DNA of 33,534 nt from a virus. This document shows positions 1 to 6,298 of this stretch, piece after piece (within the stretch, counting starts at the first letter, position 1; every line of letters starts with the position of its first letter). The notes beneath the pieces were generated by a model. It did no database searches and had not been told where the DNA came from. It saw only the letters and a list, made by a program, of their open reading frames with translations. A program made the translations under genes and the position numbers. Where the stretch lies: positions 1 through 33,534 of the IMG/VR virus record IMGVR_UViG_3300010370_000011; one strand, written 5' to 3'.

Positions 1-123
1 CAGCGATACAAACCATCTGAGAGATATGCTCAGAAAAGATGCGTATTTTTACAAGGAGAGATTGATCGGATTCTTGAAAGATGATAACGGAGTAAAGTAT
101 CCGGAATACATCATCTGTTGCGA
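1..123. repeat. Terminal direct repeat, left copy
   Basis: These 123 bases are identical to the last 123 of the window. The reading frame of the connector gene continues without a break from the right end into this copy, which shows that the two ends are the same place on a circular or circularly permuted molecule. Whether it is a true terminal repeat or an assembly overlap cannot be told from the sequence alone. Confidence 0.95.
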
Positions 124-193
124 TGACAACGAATGCAATGAATCCGTGAAGAAAGATCACACAGGATACAAACCTTTTGGATGGATAGTATGA
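1..193 (+). CDS. Head-tail connector-like protein (DUF6712-like), 3' part
   Basis: This is the C-terminal part of the gene that starts at 33089. The frame enters at base 2 (the first base is the last base of the preceding codon) and ends with TGA at 191-193. The part unique to this end includes a Cys-Cys-Asp-Asp stretch and ends in G-W-I-V. The stop overlaps the start of the next small gene in an ATGA arrangement, suggesting translational coupling. Confidence 0.7.
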   Translation, partial: SDTNHLRDMLRKDAYFYKERLIGFLKDDNGVKYPEYIICCDDNECNESVKKDHTGYKPFGWIV

Positions 194-315
194 AGCAATT
201 CAAAGCAAGTCAGAAACAGATCGATAAACTGAAAAAATACCTAAATGGAAAAGACACTAAACCAAATAATGTCAATGCTGGAGGAAATAGCAAACCAGCA
301 CAGGCAAATAAATGA
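190..315 (+). CDS. Small hypothetical protein, 41 aa
   Basis: ATG overlaps the connector stop (ATGA). The protein is 41 residues, with a Lys/Gln-rich first half (Q-K-Q-I-D-K-L-K-K-Y) and an Asn/Gly/Pro-rich tail. Its end overlaps the next gene by 47 to 71 bases, depending on which start that gene uses. I do not recognise it. The ATGA coupling and ordinary codon use favour a real gene, but a chance reading frame is possible. Confidence 0.45.
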   Translation: MKQFKASQKQIDKLKKYLNGKDTKPNNVNAGGNSKPAQANK

Positions 316-835
316 GTTTTTTCAAGGTGATTTTTTAGACGCCATCTCCAGAGATGCTGCTCAGTACAAGCTGATGGTAGCATCATTGCAGCCTGGAGGC
401 ATGGGAGCAGGGTATGTTCGCGTGAATATCGTCATCACAATATGTGATAAGTACAATCATTCCGAATATCGCCAAGTGAATGAGGTCCATTCAGACTGTT
501 TGCTGATCTGTAATGATATTAAAACTACGTTGAATCAATATGTATGGACAGAGTTCGCAGATGTCACCACGGAGATTGCTACGGATCCATTCATCAACAG
601 AGGCCAGGACATGGTGGCAGGATGGACCATGCTCATAGGATTGAACGTATTTGATGACGAGAACTGGTGTGCTATCCCTTACGACAACTATGACTTTGAG
701 AATGGCACTCCAGGATCTACAGGCGATAACTGTGATCCGATTACTGAATACCATCTGTATGTGGATGGAGTTCTGGAGGAGACTTTCTTCCAGGCAACAA
801 ATGAAAATAATACTATCAATATAACACTAAGCTGA
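245..835 (+). CDS. Tail terminator/neck-like protein
   Basis: A protein of 196 residues; internal ATGs at 269 and 275 are alternative starts that would reduce the overlap with the small upstream gene. Residues 15-30 carry H-R-Q-I-N-E-F-F-Q-G-D, and residues 120-145 carry D-M-V-A-G-W followed by N-W-C-A-I-P. These are hallmarks I associate with a tail-completion-like family that sits between connector and tail genes in Bacteroidota phages. The location directly after the connector supports a neck or tail-terminator role. The C-terminal 50 residues are Asn/Thr/Gly-rich and may be exposed on the virion. Confidence 0.55.
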   Translation: MEKTLNQIMSMLEEIANQHRQINEFFQGDFLDAISRDAAQYKLMVASLQPGGMGAGYVRVNIVITICDKYNHSEYRQVNEVHSDCLLICNDIKTTLNQYVWTEFADVTTEIATDPFINRGQDMVAGWTMLIGLNVFDDENWCAIPYDNYDFENGTPGSTGDNCDPITEYHLYVDGVLEETFFQATNENNTINITLS

Positions 836-1512
836 TGGCAATCACTGACATTAACATAACGACAAGCGGATATAAAACTGTAAAGGATGAAAGCACTGCG
901 CTGACTCAAAGATCTGTGTTGAAATTCGCAGGATCAGGAGTGAGTGCTGCGGATACCGGAGGCGAGACTGTGGTTACTATTCCAGGATCACCAGCGACAA
1001 CTAACTACGGACTATTCGCACAGACTGCTAACAGCCCAACACTTACAGCATCTACAGCAGAAGCCACATTGATTGATGGTGGAGCTGGTACCTTATCAGT
1101 TCCTGCCAATGGTTTTGCTGTTGGTGATTCGTTCCAGGTGAGTATGGGAGGAATGATCTCTGCAAGGAATAATGATACTATCACTATCAGATTGAAAACG
1201 GGATCTGTAATCCTGGCTACATCAGGAGCATTAACGATGCCTGTTATAAACAATCAAGTATGGTATCTCACAGCTCAATTTACAGTTCGATCTATCGGAG
1301 CTGCTGGTGTAGCTTCTATTGTTAGCATTGCGCAGTTCCATATCTTGAAAGCTGCATCTGGAACGCAGGAAGGATTTGCCTGGAACACAGTGAACAGCAC
1401 TACATTTGATACAACGATATCGAACACCTTGAATATCACAGGGCAGTTTAGTTCAAATAGCTCATCGAATAGCATATACTCTGATCTGTTCATATTGAAT
1501 AAGATATACTGA
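835..1512 (+). CDS. Tail fibre / receptor-binding-like protein
   Basis: A protein of 225 residues whose start overlaps the preceding stop (TGATG). The N-terminal part has a G-S-G-V-S-A-A-D-T-G-G stretch leading into a V-T-I strand, a linker-like segment seen in phage fibres. The rest is rich in Thr, Ser, Ala and Gly with alternating hydrophobic residues, as in a beta-sandwich head, and it ends with a Ser/Asn-rich turn and an aromatic C-terminus (N-K-I-Y). Probably a trimeric distal fibre or spike part that contacts the host surface. The exact receptor cannot be deduced. Confidence 0.6.
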   Translation: MAITDINITTSGYKTVKDESTALTQRSVLKFAGSGVSAADTGGETVVTIPGSPATTNYGLFAQTANSPTLTASTAEATLIDGGAGTLSVPANGFAVGDSFQVSMGGMISARNNDTITIRLKTGSVILATSGALTMPVINNQVWYLTAQFTVRSIGAAGVASIVSIAQFHILKAASGTQEGFAWNTVNSTTFDTTISNTLNITGQFSSNSSSNSIYSDLFILNKIY

Positions 1513-2924
1513 TGGATAACTTCTTCGACATAACCAAGCGAAGGCTTAGAGAACTTGAGGCAAGTTCTGGTACCATTAGTGATGGTGACAAAGGTGATCT
1601 TACTGTCAGCGGATCTGGAACAGTTTGGAATATTAATACCAATGCTGTAACTGATAACGAAATAAACGATGTTGATGCCAGCAAGGTCACAGAATCAGCT
1701 CTAAAAAGATTCACTACAGATACAGAAAAAAGTACCTGGAATGGAAAGCAGGATGATATTCCTGCGATATCAGGAGGAACATTTGTATTTGTAACTCAAA
1801 AATCTGACTTGCCTACACCATCCGCTGGAGTAATCACATTAGCTGATGGTATTACGTACTTCTTTACAGATGAGATAGACCTTACGGGGGATAGGTTAGT
1901 ATGTGGTATTAATACCACTATATTAGGAGGTTCATCTGAGAACTGCCGAATAAAATCAACAGGACTTACAGGCACTGCATTGATTACATCTAACTATTCG
2001 CTGCCCATACGTAATATTACTATTGAGGCTAACGTAGCTTTAAATCTTGACGGAGACGGAACTACTACGGCTATAGATTGGTTCGGTGTTAACTTCACGG
2101 ATTGCGCTACTATCGGAACCATCAAGGACTATTCCAACTTTATCATGCAGGATTCTGCGTTCTTGAATAGTGGTAATCTTACATTTGATGGAACGATAGG
2201 TACAATCGGAGCTACTCAATGCTTGTTCAATTGTAATGCATCAGGAACAGCTTTCATTTTAGCTCCTACATTAACTGTTACACGTAGATTCAGAATCGTT
2301 TACTCATCGTTTATCATTCTATCCGGTGAGAAAGGAATCGATACTACTCCTGCACCAACAATACCAGATGATGCATTCATTTTGAATTACTGCAATTTTT
2401 CTGGAGGAGGTACTTATCTTGATGGATTTGACTATACATCTGTGAAATCTTTGTTCATAAATAATGTAGGCATAACCAATACATCCAACGTAGGTCATAA
2501 CTACATGATAAACAATACCACTAACACTACAATCGGAGTTCCTAACGTTAATGTATGGGTAAAAGCTGCCGGCACAACTACTGTAGGTATAGGAAATTCA
2601 CCTAAGTGGACACAGCCAGCGAACAACAGACTGCTTTATGGTGGTATTATTTCAACCGAGTTTATATATAACGCTGTTGGAACTGTTCAGAGCGCATCAC
2701 CTAACCAAGTAATATCTGTTGCTTTAGCAAAGAATGGAGTGGTACAAGCTGAGTCTGAGATAACCGTAAGAACAGCAACTGCTAACCAGCCATATCCTTT
2801 TTCTCTTCAAGATGTAATAAATGTATCTACGGGTGATTACTTAGAAATATATGTTCTAAATACTCAATCTGCAGATATCAGGGTAGGAGATCTAAATGTG
2901 ATTATTCAAAAAGTAACCGGATAA
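1512..2924 (+). CDS. Tail fibre/spike with likely beta-helix
   Basis: A protein of 470 residues, coupled to the previous gene by TGATG. The first 80 residues form a short attachment region with D-G-D-K-G-D-L-T-V-S-G-S-G, common in Bacteroidota phage fibres. Residues 90-330 show repeated short hydrophobic strands separated by Asn, Gly, Thr and Asp, including D-L-P-T-P near the beginning, which resembles a right-handed beta-helix of the pectate-lyase type. The last 110 residues look like a separate beta-sandwich. No enzyme active site is obvious, so binding is more likely than depolymerase activity. Codon use is more AT-rich than in the replication genes. Confidence 0.65.
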   Translation: MDNFFDITKRRLRELEASSGTISDGDKGDLTVSGSGTVWNINTNAVTDNEINDVDASKVTESALKRFTTDTEKSTWNGKQDDIPAISGGTFVFVTQKSDLPTPSAGVITLADGITYFFTDEIDLTGDRLVCGINTTILGGSSENCRIKSTGLTGTALITSNYSLPIRNITIEANVALNLDGDGTTTAIDWFGVNFTDCATIGTIKDYSNFIMQDSAFLNSGNLTFDGTIGTIGATQCLFNCNASGTAFILAPTLTVTRRFRIVYSSFIILSGEKGIDTTPAPTIPDDAFILNYCNFSGGGTYLDGFDYTSVKSLFINNVGITNTSNVGHNYMINNTTNTTIGVPNVNVWVKAAGTTTVGIGNSPKWTQPANNRLLYGGIISTEFIYNAVGTVQSASPNQVISVALAKNGVVQAESEITVRTATANQPYPFSLQDVINVSTGDYLEIYVLNTQSADIRVGDLNVIIQKVTG

Positions 2925-2949
2925 CTGAAACATTTTCGCATAATAAGAT

Positions 2950-3219
2950 ATGGATCCTAAGAGTTTTTCAGACTACTATAAAAAGTACGGAAGCGGTTTC
3001 TTATTGTGGTGTGCGATATTTTTTTTATACACTGAGCTTTCATCCTACAAGGAGAAGGTAGTTAAAATTGAGGAGAAGCTATATGATTGCCTTCAAAGGT
3101 CTGCGTACACGAATGCAGGAACGGAAACAGAAAAGGAAAGCCAAGAGGCTACGAAAATCTACGCTATTAAAACGGAAGAATATGACACTAAAAGAGAGAT
3201 GGTCAGCGAAAACTCCTGA
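2950..3219 (+). CDS. Small membrane protein with coiled coil, lysis cassette
   Basis: A protein of 89 residues. One membrane segment lies at about residues 14-30 (G-F-L-L-W-C-A-I-F-F-L-Y), followed by a charged Lys/Glu-rich helix to the C-terminus. This is the shape of a spanin-like or accessory holin protein. It precedes the holin-like and endolysin genes and overlaps the holin gene by 38 bases. The assignment to lysis comes from topology and location; no family signature was recognised. Confidence 0.6.
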   Translation: MDPKSFSDYYKKYGSGFLLWCAIFFLYTELSSYKEKVVKIEEKLYDCLQRSAYTNAGTETEKESQEATKIYAIKTEEYDTKREMVSENS

Positions 3220-3391
3220 CTTCTGGAAGAAAGTACAGAAGATCGGAATCGCATGTGGAGCTGTTGGTGCTGCAATCATTGCTGCTCCTGTAGCATTGCC
3301 TGCTGCATTAGTAACTGCTGGAGGATATCTGATAGCTGTAGGTGGTGTGACTGCTACACTATCACAATTCACTAAGGATGACGCTAAGTAA
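3182..3391 (+). CDS. Holin-like protein
   Basis: I chose the ATG at 3182 (69 residues): the open frame runs further upstream, but that part is a Lys/Arg-rich shadow of the overlapping coiled-coil gene. The protein starts with T-L-K-E-R-W and W-K-K-V-Q-K-I-G, then has a long hydrophobic stretch (about residues 19-62) rich in Gly, Ala and Val that can form two membrane helices. This pattern is common in Bacteroidota phages directly before an M15 endolysin, and holin is the natural role. It overlaps the endolysin start by 14 bases. Confidence 0.7.
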   Translation: MTLKERWSAKTPDFWKKVQKIGIACGAVGAAIIAAPVALPAALVTAGGYLIAVGGVTATLSQFTKDDAK

Positions 3392-3839
3392 TCACGTTTC
3401 ACTCGCTGAATTCTGTCACTCCGATACTGCCAAGCGCAGAGGAATCGACAACACTATCAAGGATCCTGCTCACCTGGCATCTGCAAAGCTGCTATGTGAG
3501 AAAGTATTCGAGCCTATACGGGAACATTTCGGAGTTCCTATCCATATCAGCTCTGGGTACCGATCCGCAGCCTTGAATCGTGCGGTCAAGGGGAGTGCCT
3601 CATCGCAGCATTGCAAGGCTGAAGCTATGGATATTGATGCTGATCGCTATGGAAAGGTGACTAATAAAGAAATTTTTGACTATATTCGTGAGCATCTTGA
3701 ATGGGACCAGATGATCTGGGAGTTCGGGAATGATTTGCAGCCTGATTGGGTACATGTATCATTCAAGGCTACTGGAAATAGGAGACAAATACTAAAAGCT
3801 ATTAAAGAGGGGGCCTCTACAGAATACGTGAAATACTAA
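3378..3839 (+). CDS. Endolysin, peptidase M15 family
   Basis: A protein of 153 residues that fits the Peptidase_M15_3 type of peptidoglycan peptidase, which cleaves peptide cross-links in the cell wall. Visible motifs are S-S-G-Y-R-S at residues 58-63, the metal-binding pair H78 and D85 in S-Q-H-C-K-A-E-A-M-D-I-D, and W-V-H-V with H126 as third zinc ligand. There is no signal peptide, so export would depend on the holin just upstream. An intrinsic terminator follows about 40 bases after the stop. Confidence 0.9.
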   Translation: MTLSNHVSLAEFCHSDTAKRRGIDNTIKDPAHLASAKLLCEKVFEPIREHFGVPIHISSGYRSAALNRAVKGSASSQHCKAEAMDIDADRYGKVTNKEIFDYIREHLEWDQMIWEFGNDLQPDWVHVSFKATGNRRQILKAIKEGASTEYVKY

Positions 3840-3877
3840 CAAAGCTGATGTTGCCAAGCATTTGCGCTGTGTTTTAG

Positions 3878-3907
3878 AAGGGAATCAAACGAGGTTCCCT
3901 TTTTTTT
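3878..3907 (+). terminator. Intrinsic terminator after the lysis genes
   Basis: AAGGGAA (3878-3884) pairs with TTCCCTT (3895-3901) around a 10-base loop, and a run of eight T (3900-3907) follows. It closes the fibre-lysis transcription unit and insulates it from the early promoter. Confidence 0.85.
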
Positions 3908-3930
3908 GTTGAAAAAAGTTTTAATAAATG

Positions 3931-3959
3931 TTTGTATAAATAAAAATATACTATATTTG
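3931..3959 (+). promoter_or_regulatory. Early promoter, Bacteroidota type
   Basis: TTTG at 3931-3934 and TATATTTG at 3952-3959 fit the TTG / TANNTTTG promoter pattern of Bacteroidota with a 17-base spacing. The gene start at 3981 lies 21 bases downstream. Confidence 0.8.
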
Positions 3960-3980
3960 TAAACATAAAACACAGCAGTT

Positions 3981-4226
3981 ATGAACAAAGTCACAGCAAT
4001 TAAAGAGAGGGTACAGGTGTTATCCGATCTTGTTGAGCTCATGGATGAGATCAACGACAATCTAATCATGGAGAAAAAATACAGAGAGCTTTACGGAGCT
4101 TACTATGATCCAGAAAAGAAAAAGGAAGTAGATGATCGCATTGATCAGTACGAGTTCCAAATGAAAGCTAATTACAATACACTTATCGGACTATGCGAAG
4201 TAATCAAGGAAGTCGTGCATTTGTAA
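3981..4226 (+). CDS. Hypothetical early protein, 81 aa
   Basis: First gene of the early operon, directly behind the promoter at 3931-3959. It is 81 residues, highly charged and probably all helical; the stretch from residue 8 to 50 has a heptad-like pattern of Leu, Ile and Val. I do not recognise a family. Early position and small size fit a host-takeover or regulatory accessory protein, but that is inference. The stop overlaps the next start (TAATG). Confidence 0.75.
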   Translation: MNKVTAIKERVQVLSDLVELMDEINDNLIMEKKYRELYGAYYDPEKKKEVDDRIDQYEFQMKANYNTLIGLCEVIKEVVHL

Positions 4227-4384
4227 TGTGCGAGGAATGCTCAGGACAGGGATACGTTGAGATTGGTCCCGATTGTGATCGCCCAGCATCAATGTGCTGC
4301 GGAGGATGCTACAAGAAAGTAAAATGTGAAACGTGCAAAGGCAAAGGCTATGAAAAACAAGAAGCAAACAACGAAGGAGAATAA
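4226..4384 (+). CDS. Small zinc-finger protein, DnaJ-like CXXCXGXG
   Basis: I chose the ATG at 4226 because it overlaps the previous stop and directly precedes the motifs; the open frame extends upstream to 4193 without support. The 52-residue protein has C-E-E-C-S-G-Q-G at its N-terminus, C-C-G-G-C in the middle and C-E-T-C-K-G-K-G at the end: two halves of a DnaJ-type cysteine-rich zinc fold. Small proteins of this type recur in early regions of Bacteroidota phages, with unknown function. Confidence 0.75.
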   Translation: MCEECSGQGYVEIGPDCDRPASMCCGGCYKKVKCETCKGKGYEKQEANNEGE

Positions 4385-4493
4385 GTACATCCCATTCTCA
4401 TTCCCAGTTAGATCAAAGATAAGCTGGTGGAAGAAAGAAGGATCGTTTAATGTGGAACTTTATATGGCATTGTGCCAGGCTAAAAAAGACTAA
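4350..4493 (+). CDS. Hypothetical protein, 47 aa
   Basis: This ATG-started frame overlaps the zinc-finger gene by 35 bases and ends with TAA two bases before the next start. The product is basic, with W-W-K-K in the middle and a C-terminal Q-A-K-K-D. I do not recognise it. It fills an otherwise empty stretch with operon-like spacing, which favours a real gene. Confidence 0.55.
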   Translation: MKNKKQTTKENKYIPFSFPVRSKISWWKKEGSFNVELYMALCQAKKD

Positions 4494-4495
4494 TC

Positions 4496-4651
4496 ATGAA
4501 GGATCTCATAGCACTATCAGCAATTCTGTTGGCCATCGTTATCGGATGCGGTTTCTGGTACCTGGTCTACACGTTTACCGGGTGGATCGGAGTGACTGCC
4601 ATCGTGATGATCTTAATGTCAATACTAATCTTTTTATTCACAAGCAAATGA
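4496..4651 (+). CDS. Small two-helix membrane protein, 51 aa
   Basis: A protein of 51 residues with two membrane segments, at about residues 5-24 and 31-49, separated by a short loop with T-F-T-G-W. It has the same length and layout as the product of 9735-9890, and several positions agree (M-K start, I-G, F-Y/W-Y, a Gly-Trp turn, I-L-M-S), so the two are probable paralogs. The stop overlaps the next start (ATGA). Function unknown; membrane-active early proteins of phages often alter the host envelope. Confidence 0.6.
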   Translation: MKDLIALSAILLAIVIGCGFWYLVYTFTGWIGVTAIVMILMSILIFLFTSK

Positions 4652-4791
4652 TGTGGAAAGTAACATACAAATTCAAGGGGCCATCAGGATGGCAGCTAGG
4701 ATACAAAACACTCAAGGCAAACAGCCGAGAGGATGCAATCAGATTGGCCGATATGTGGCCTAAATTAATTAAGAAAATAGAAGCACTATGA
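4648..4791 (+). CDS. Hypothetical protein, 47 aa
   Basis: I chose the ATG at 4648, coupled to the previous stop by ATGA. The same frame is open back to 4450, but that part lies over two small genes and looks like a shadow. The product begins M-M-W-K-V-T-Y-K-F and has a helix with S-R-E-D-A-I-R-L-A-D, a small alpha/beta protein of unknown function. The start at 4788 of the next gene overlaps its stop. Confidence 0.65.
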   Translation: MMWKVTYKFKGPSGWQLGYKTLKANSREDAIRLADMWPKLIKKIEAL

Positions 4792-4985
4792 CACCAAAAG
4801 ATAAAGCAGAAGAATTAATAGACAAGTTCACTATTGATTTAAGACCATTTTCAGAACATGGAGAATGGTCGGAGCATCAAGCAAAGAGATGCGCTTTAAT
4901 TGCAGTTGATGAGATGTTAAATCTTCTTCCATTAGCAAATAGAGATTATTGGCAACAGGTAAAACAAGAAATAGAAAACCTTTAA
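4788..4985 (+). CDS. Small early protein, KAEEL / CALIAVDE family, copy 1
   Basis: A protein of 65 residues with a signature shared with the products of 5191-5376 and 10942-11241: an N-terminal T-P-K-D-K-A-E-E-L, a central A-K-R-C-A-L-I-A-V-D-E, and a C-terminal Y-W-Q-Q-V-K-Q-E-I-E. Proteins of this pattern are frequent in Bacteroidota phages; their function is not known to me. The Lys/Glu helices suggest a small protein-protein contact domain. Its last two codons and its stop are supplied by the first copy of the repeated leader. Confidence 0.8.
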   Translation: MTPKDKAEELIDKFTIDLRPFSEHGEWSEHQAKRCALIAVDEMLNLLPLANRDYWQQVKQEIENL

Positions 4986-4999
4986 ATCAGAGTAAGATG
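4977..4999 (+). repeat. Repeated intercistronic leader, copy 1
   Basis: AACCTTTAAATCAGAGTAAG followed by ATG. Its first nine bases encode the Asn-Leu-stop of the upstream gene; its end supplies the start context of the gene at 4997. Confidence 0.9.
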
Positions 5000-5179
5000 A
5001 AAGTAGAAATCAAAGCAAGTATGACAGTAAGTGGTGAATACGGACGTAAATTTTTGACAATTAAAATAACTGAAGAGGATTTAATTGAACTGGCTAAAAA
5101 GAAAGCACTTGAAAATTTTGAGCCATCGTATTATGATAAGGCTGAATATGAAGAAATGGAAATAACTACTAACCTTTAA
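4997..5179 (+). CDS. Hypothetical protein, 60 aa
   Basis: I chose the ATG at 4997, which is the ATG of the repeated leader; the frame is open upstream to 4949 but there overlaps the preceding gene. The product is acidic, with an N-terminal strand-like K-V-E-I-K-A-S-M-T-V and a helix containing E-E-D-L-I-E-L-A-K-K. Unknown function. The codons are AT-rich compared with the replication genes. It ends in N-L-stop written by the second leader copy. Confidence 0.7.
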   Translation: MKVEIKASMTVSGEYGRKFLTIKITEEDLIELAKKKALENFEPSYYDKAEYEEMEITTNL

Positions 5180-5193
5180 ATCAAAGTAAGATG
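5171..5193 (+). repeat. Repeated intercistronic leader, copy 2
   Basis: AACCTTTAAATCAAAGTAAG followed by ATG, one base different from copy 1. Again it encodes Asn-Leu-stop of the upstream gene, and it leads to the gene at 5191. Confidence 0.9.
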
Positions 5194-5376
5194 ACACCAA
5201 AAGAAAAAGCAAGAGAATTGTTTGATAAAATGTGCTATTGGCACATGGTAGACGGAGGAAGTAATCAGCATGAAGCCAAGCAATGCGCATTAATTGCAGT
5301 TGATGAGATAATAGATACTCCAAATCCAATGCCAAATTATTGGCAGGAAGTTAAACAAGAAATTGAAAAGCTATGA
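5191..5376 (+). CDS. Small early protein, KAEEL / CALIAVDE family, copy 2
   Basis: A protein of 61 residues, clearly paralogous to the gene at 4788: T-P-K-E-K-A-R-E-L at the start, A-K-Q-C-A-L-I-A-V-D-E in the middle and Y-W-Q-E-V-K-Q-E-I-E at the end. The two copies lie 205 bases apart with one unrelated gene between them, and copy 2 is preceded by the repeated leader. The variable middle (C-Y-W-H-M-V-D here) is where the paralogs differ most. The stop overlaps the next start (ATGA). Confidence 0.8.
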   Translation: MTPKEKARELFDKMCYWHMVDGGSNQHEAKQCALIAVDEIIDTPNPMPNYWQEVKQEIEKL

Positions 5377-5807
5377 ATCCAAAAATAGACCTAATAAAAC
5401 AACTCGCTAAGGATCACGGACTGATCACCACAAAGAGGGATAGAGAGATCGTGTACAAGCGTTACTACCTTTACTCGGAGCTACGGCCATATTGCTCCCT
5501 TCAACAGATCGGTGATATCTTTGAGAAGGACCATGCATCAGTATGCCATGGAATCAAAGCGCATCACGTTTGGATGAGAGCAAAGGATCATGTATATATG
5601 CAAACCATCCGTGATCTATATGCTGCCGTGAATTTGTACGACATGGAGCTGGAATTGAATTTGAAGGACAATCAGATCATGGTGCATACAGCAAAGATTG
5701 CTAATAACATGGTGCATGTGGTCCTGCAATTTAGATCAATGGATCCTGAGAGATATCAGAAGCTCGATGGTCTGATGAGTATCAACGAATTCAAACAGTT
5801 AATCTGA
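5373..5807 (+). CDS. DnaA domain IV-like DNA-binding protein
   Basis: A protein of 144 residues. Residues 22-62 resemble the C-terminal DNA-binding domain of the replication initiator DnaA: an R-E-I-V-Y-K-R-Y-Y-L-Y helix, then C-S-L-Q-Q-I-G-D-I-F and the signature-like D-H-A-S-V-C-H-G-I-K. There is no ATPase domain, so it would bind DNA without acting as a complete initiator. It is followed by a winged-helix-like gene and then the repeat-rich region at 6080-6298, in front of the primase-helicase gene. This suggests a role in origin recognition or in regulating the replication operon. Confidence 0.7.
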   Translation: MNPKIDLIKQLAKDHGLITTKRDREIVYKRYYLYSELRPYCSLQQIGDIFEKDHASVCHGIKAHHVWMRAKDHVYMQTIRDLYAAVNLYDMELELNLKDNQIMVHTAKIANNMVHVVLQFRSMDPERYQKLDGLMSINEFKQLI

Positions 5808-6079
5808 TGCCCAAGTACAACATGAGAAAGAAACTAAGACGAATGAGCGTGATTGTTTACTGCCTACAAGTAAGGCCGTACAAGCTCACCAGATTGCATG
5901 ACAAGGTATGCCATATCACCGGGTATCCATACAGCCAGAGCATCATTGAAAAGGATATGGCCATGCTCAAGGAAGAATTCGATTGCCCTATTATCAGGAC
6001 TGTGAACGGACTGCACATTGAGGAGCAATATGACTTCATGGCTAAGATCAAGGAGTGGATTGATCTGTATGTGGAATAG
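5807..6079 (+). CDS. Winged-helix-like regulator, 90 aa
   Basis: The start overlaps the previous stop (TGATG). The basic N-terminus (M-R-K-K-L-R-R) is followed by a pattern resembling the HTH_11 winged helix: R-L-H-D-K-V as first helix, a turn with the recognition-like segment S-Q-S-I-I-E-K-D-M-A-M-L-K, then I-I-R-T-V-N-G-L as the wing. It is the last gene before the control region at 6080-6298 and may regulate that region. Assignment is by pattern, with no family search. Confidence 0.55.
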   Translation: MPKYNMRKKLRRMSVIVYCLQVRPYKLTRLHDKVCHITGYPYSQSIIEKDMAMLKEEFDCPIIRTVNGLHIEEQYDFMAKIKEWIDLYVE

Positions 6080-6096
6080 GTGTGCACTCTGAATCA

Positions 6097-6267
6097 ATTC
6101 ATAGGGCACTTTTAATAAATTGAAAAATCAGAATGAAAAAAAATATTTTTTTTTATTTTACTCTGCACTTTTGGTTCATAGTACCTGTATCCCGCATAAA
6201 CACTGGGAAAATGGTATGAACTTGATGTTTATTTTGTGCATAGTAAGTTCATAGTTAGTTCACAGTT
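6097..6267. promoter_or_regulatory. Repeat-rich control region, candidate origin or operator
   Basis: The 219-base gap between genes (6080-6298) is AT-rich, with an A/T run at 6136-6160. It contains GTTCATAG at 6174-6181 and 6247-6254, GTTCACAG at 6258-6265, ATTCATAG at 6097-6104 and an inverted GTATGAAC at 6214-6221. Two copies form a tandem pair of 11-mers, AGTTCATAGTT (6246-6256) and AGTTCACAGTT (6257-6267), directly before the -7 element of the primase promoter. Such spacing fits a regulator operator or an iteron set. Confidence 0.6.
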
Positions 6268-6280
6268 TTTAGTATATTTG
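6250..6280 (+). promoter_or_regulatory. Promoter of the primase-helicase operon
   Basis: TATATTTG at 6273-6280 is a good Bacteroidota -7 element. No clean TTTG lies at -33; that position is instead taken by the tandem AGTTCA repeats, suggesting that a protein bound there activates or represses. The ATG at 6299 is 18 bases downstream. Confidence 0.65.
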
Positions 6281-6298
6281 AAACCAAACACAACGCAA

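Larger units (their letters stand above)
3866..3976. repeat. 11-bp inverted repeat across the terminator-promoter region
   Basis: GCTGTGTTTTA at 3866-3876 is the exact reverse complement of TAAAACACAGC at 3966-3976. The left arm lies after the endolysin stop, the right arm in the leader of the first early gene, and a terminator and a promoter lie between them. Confidence 0.75.

Noticed and set aside
3079-3402. Minus-strand open frame of 107 codons in the lysis cassette
   Set aside because: Complement of the holin-like and coiled-coil genes; no independent support.
4450-4647. Upstream part of the frame that ends at 4791
   Set aside because: It lies over two better supported small genes in other frames; His/Asn/Arg-rich and without pattern. 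The gene is taken to start at 4648.
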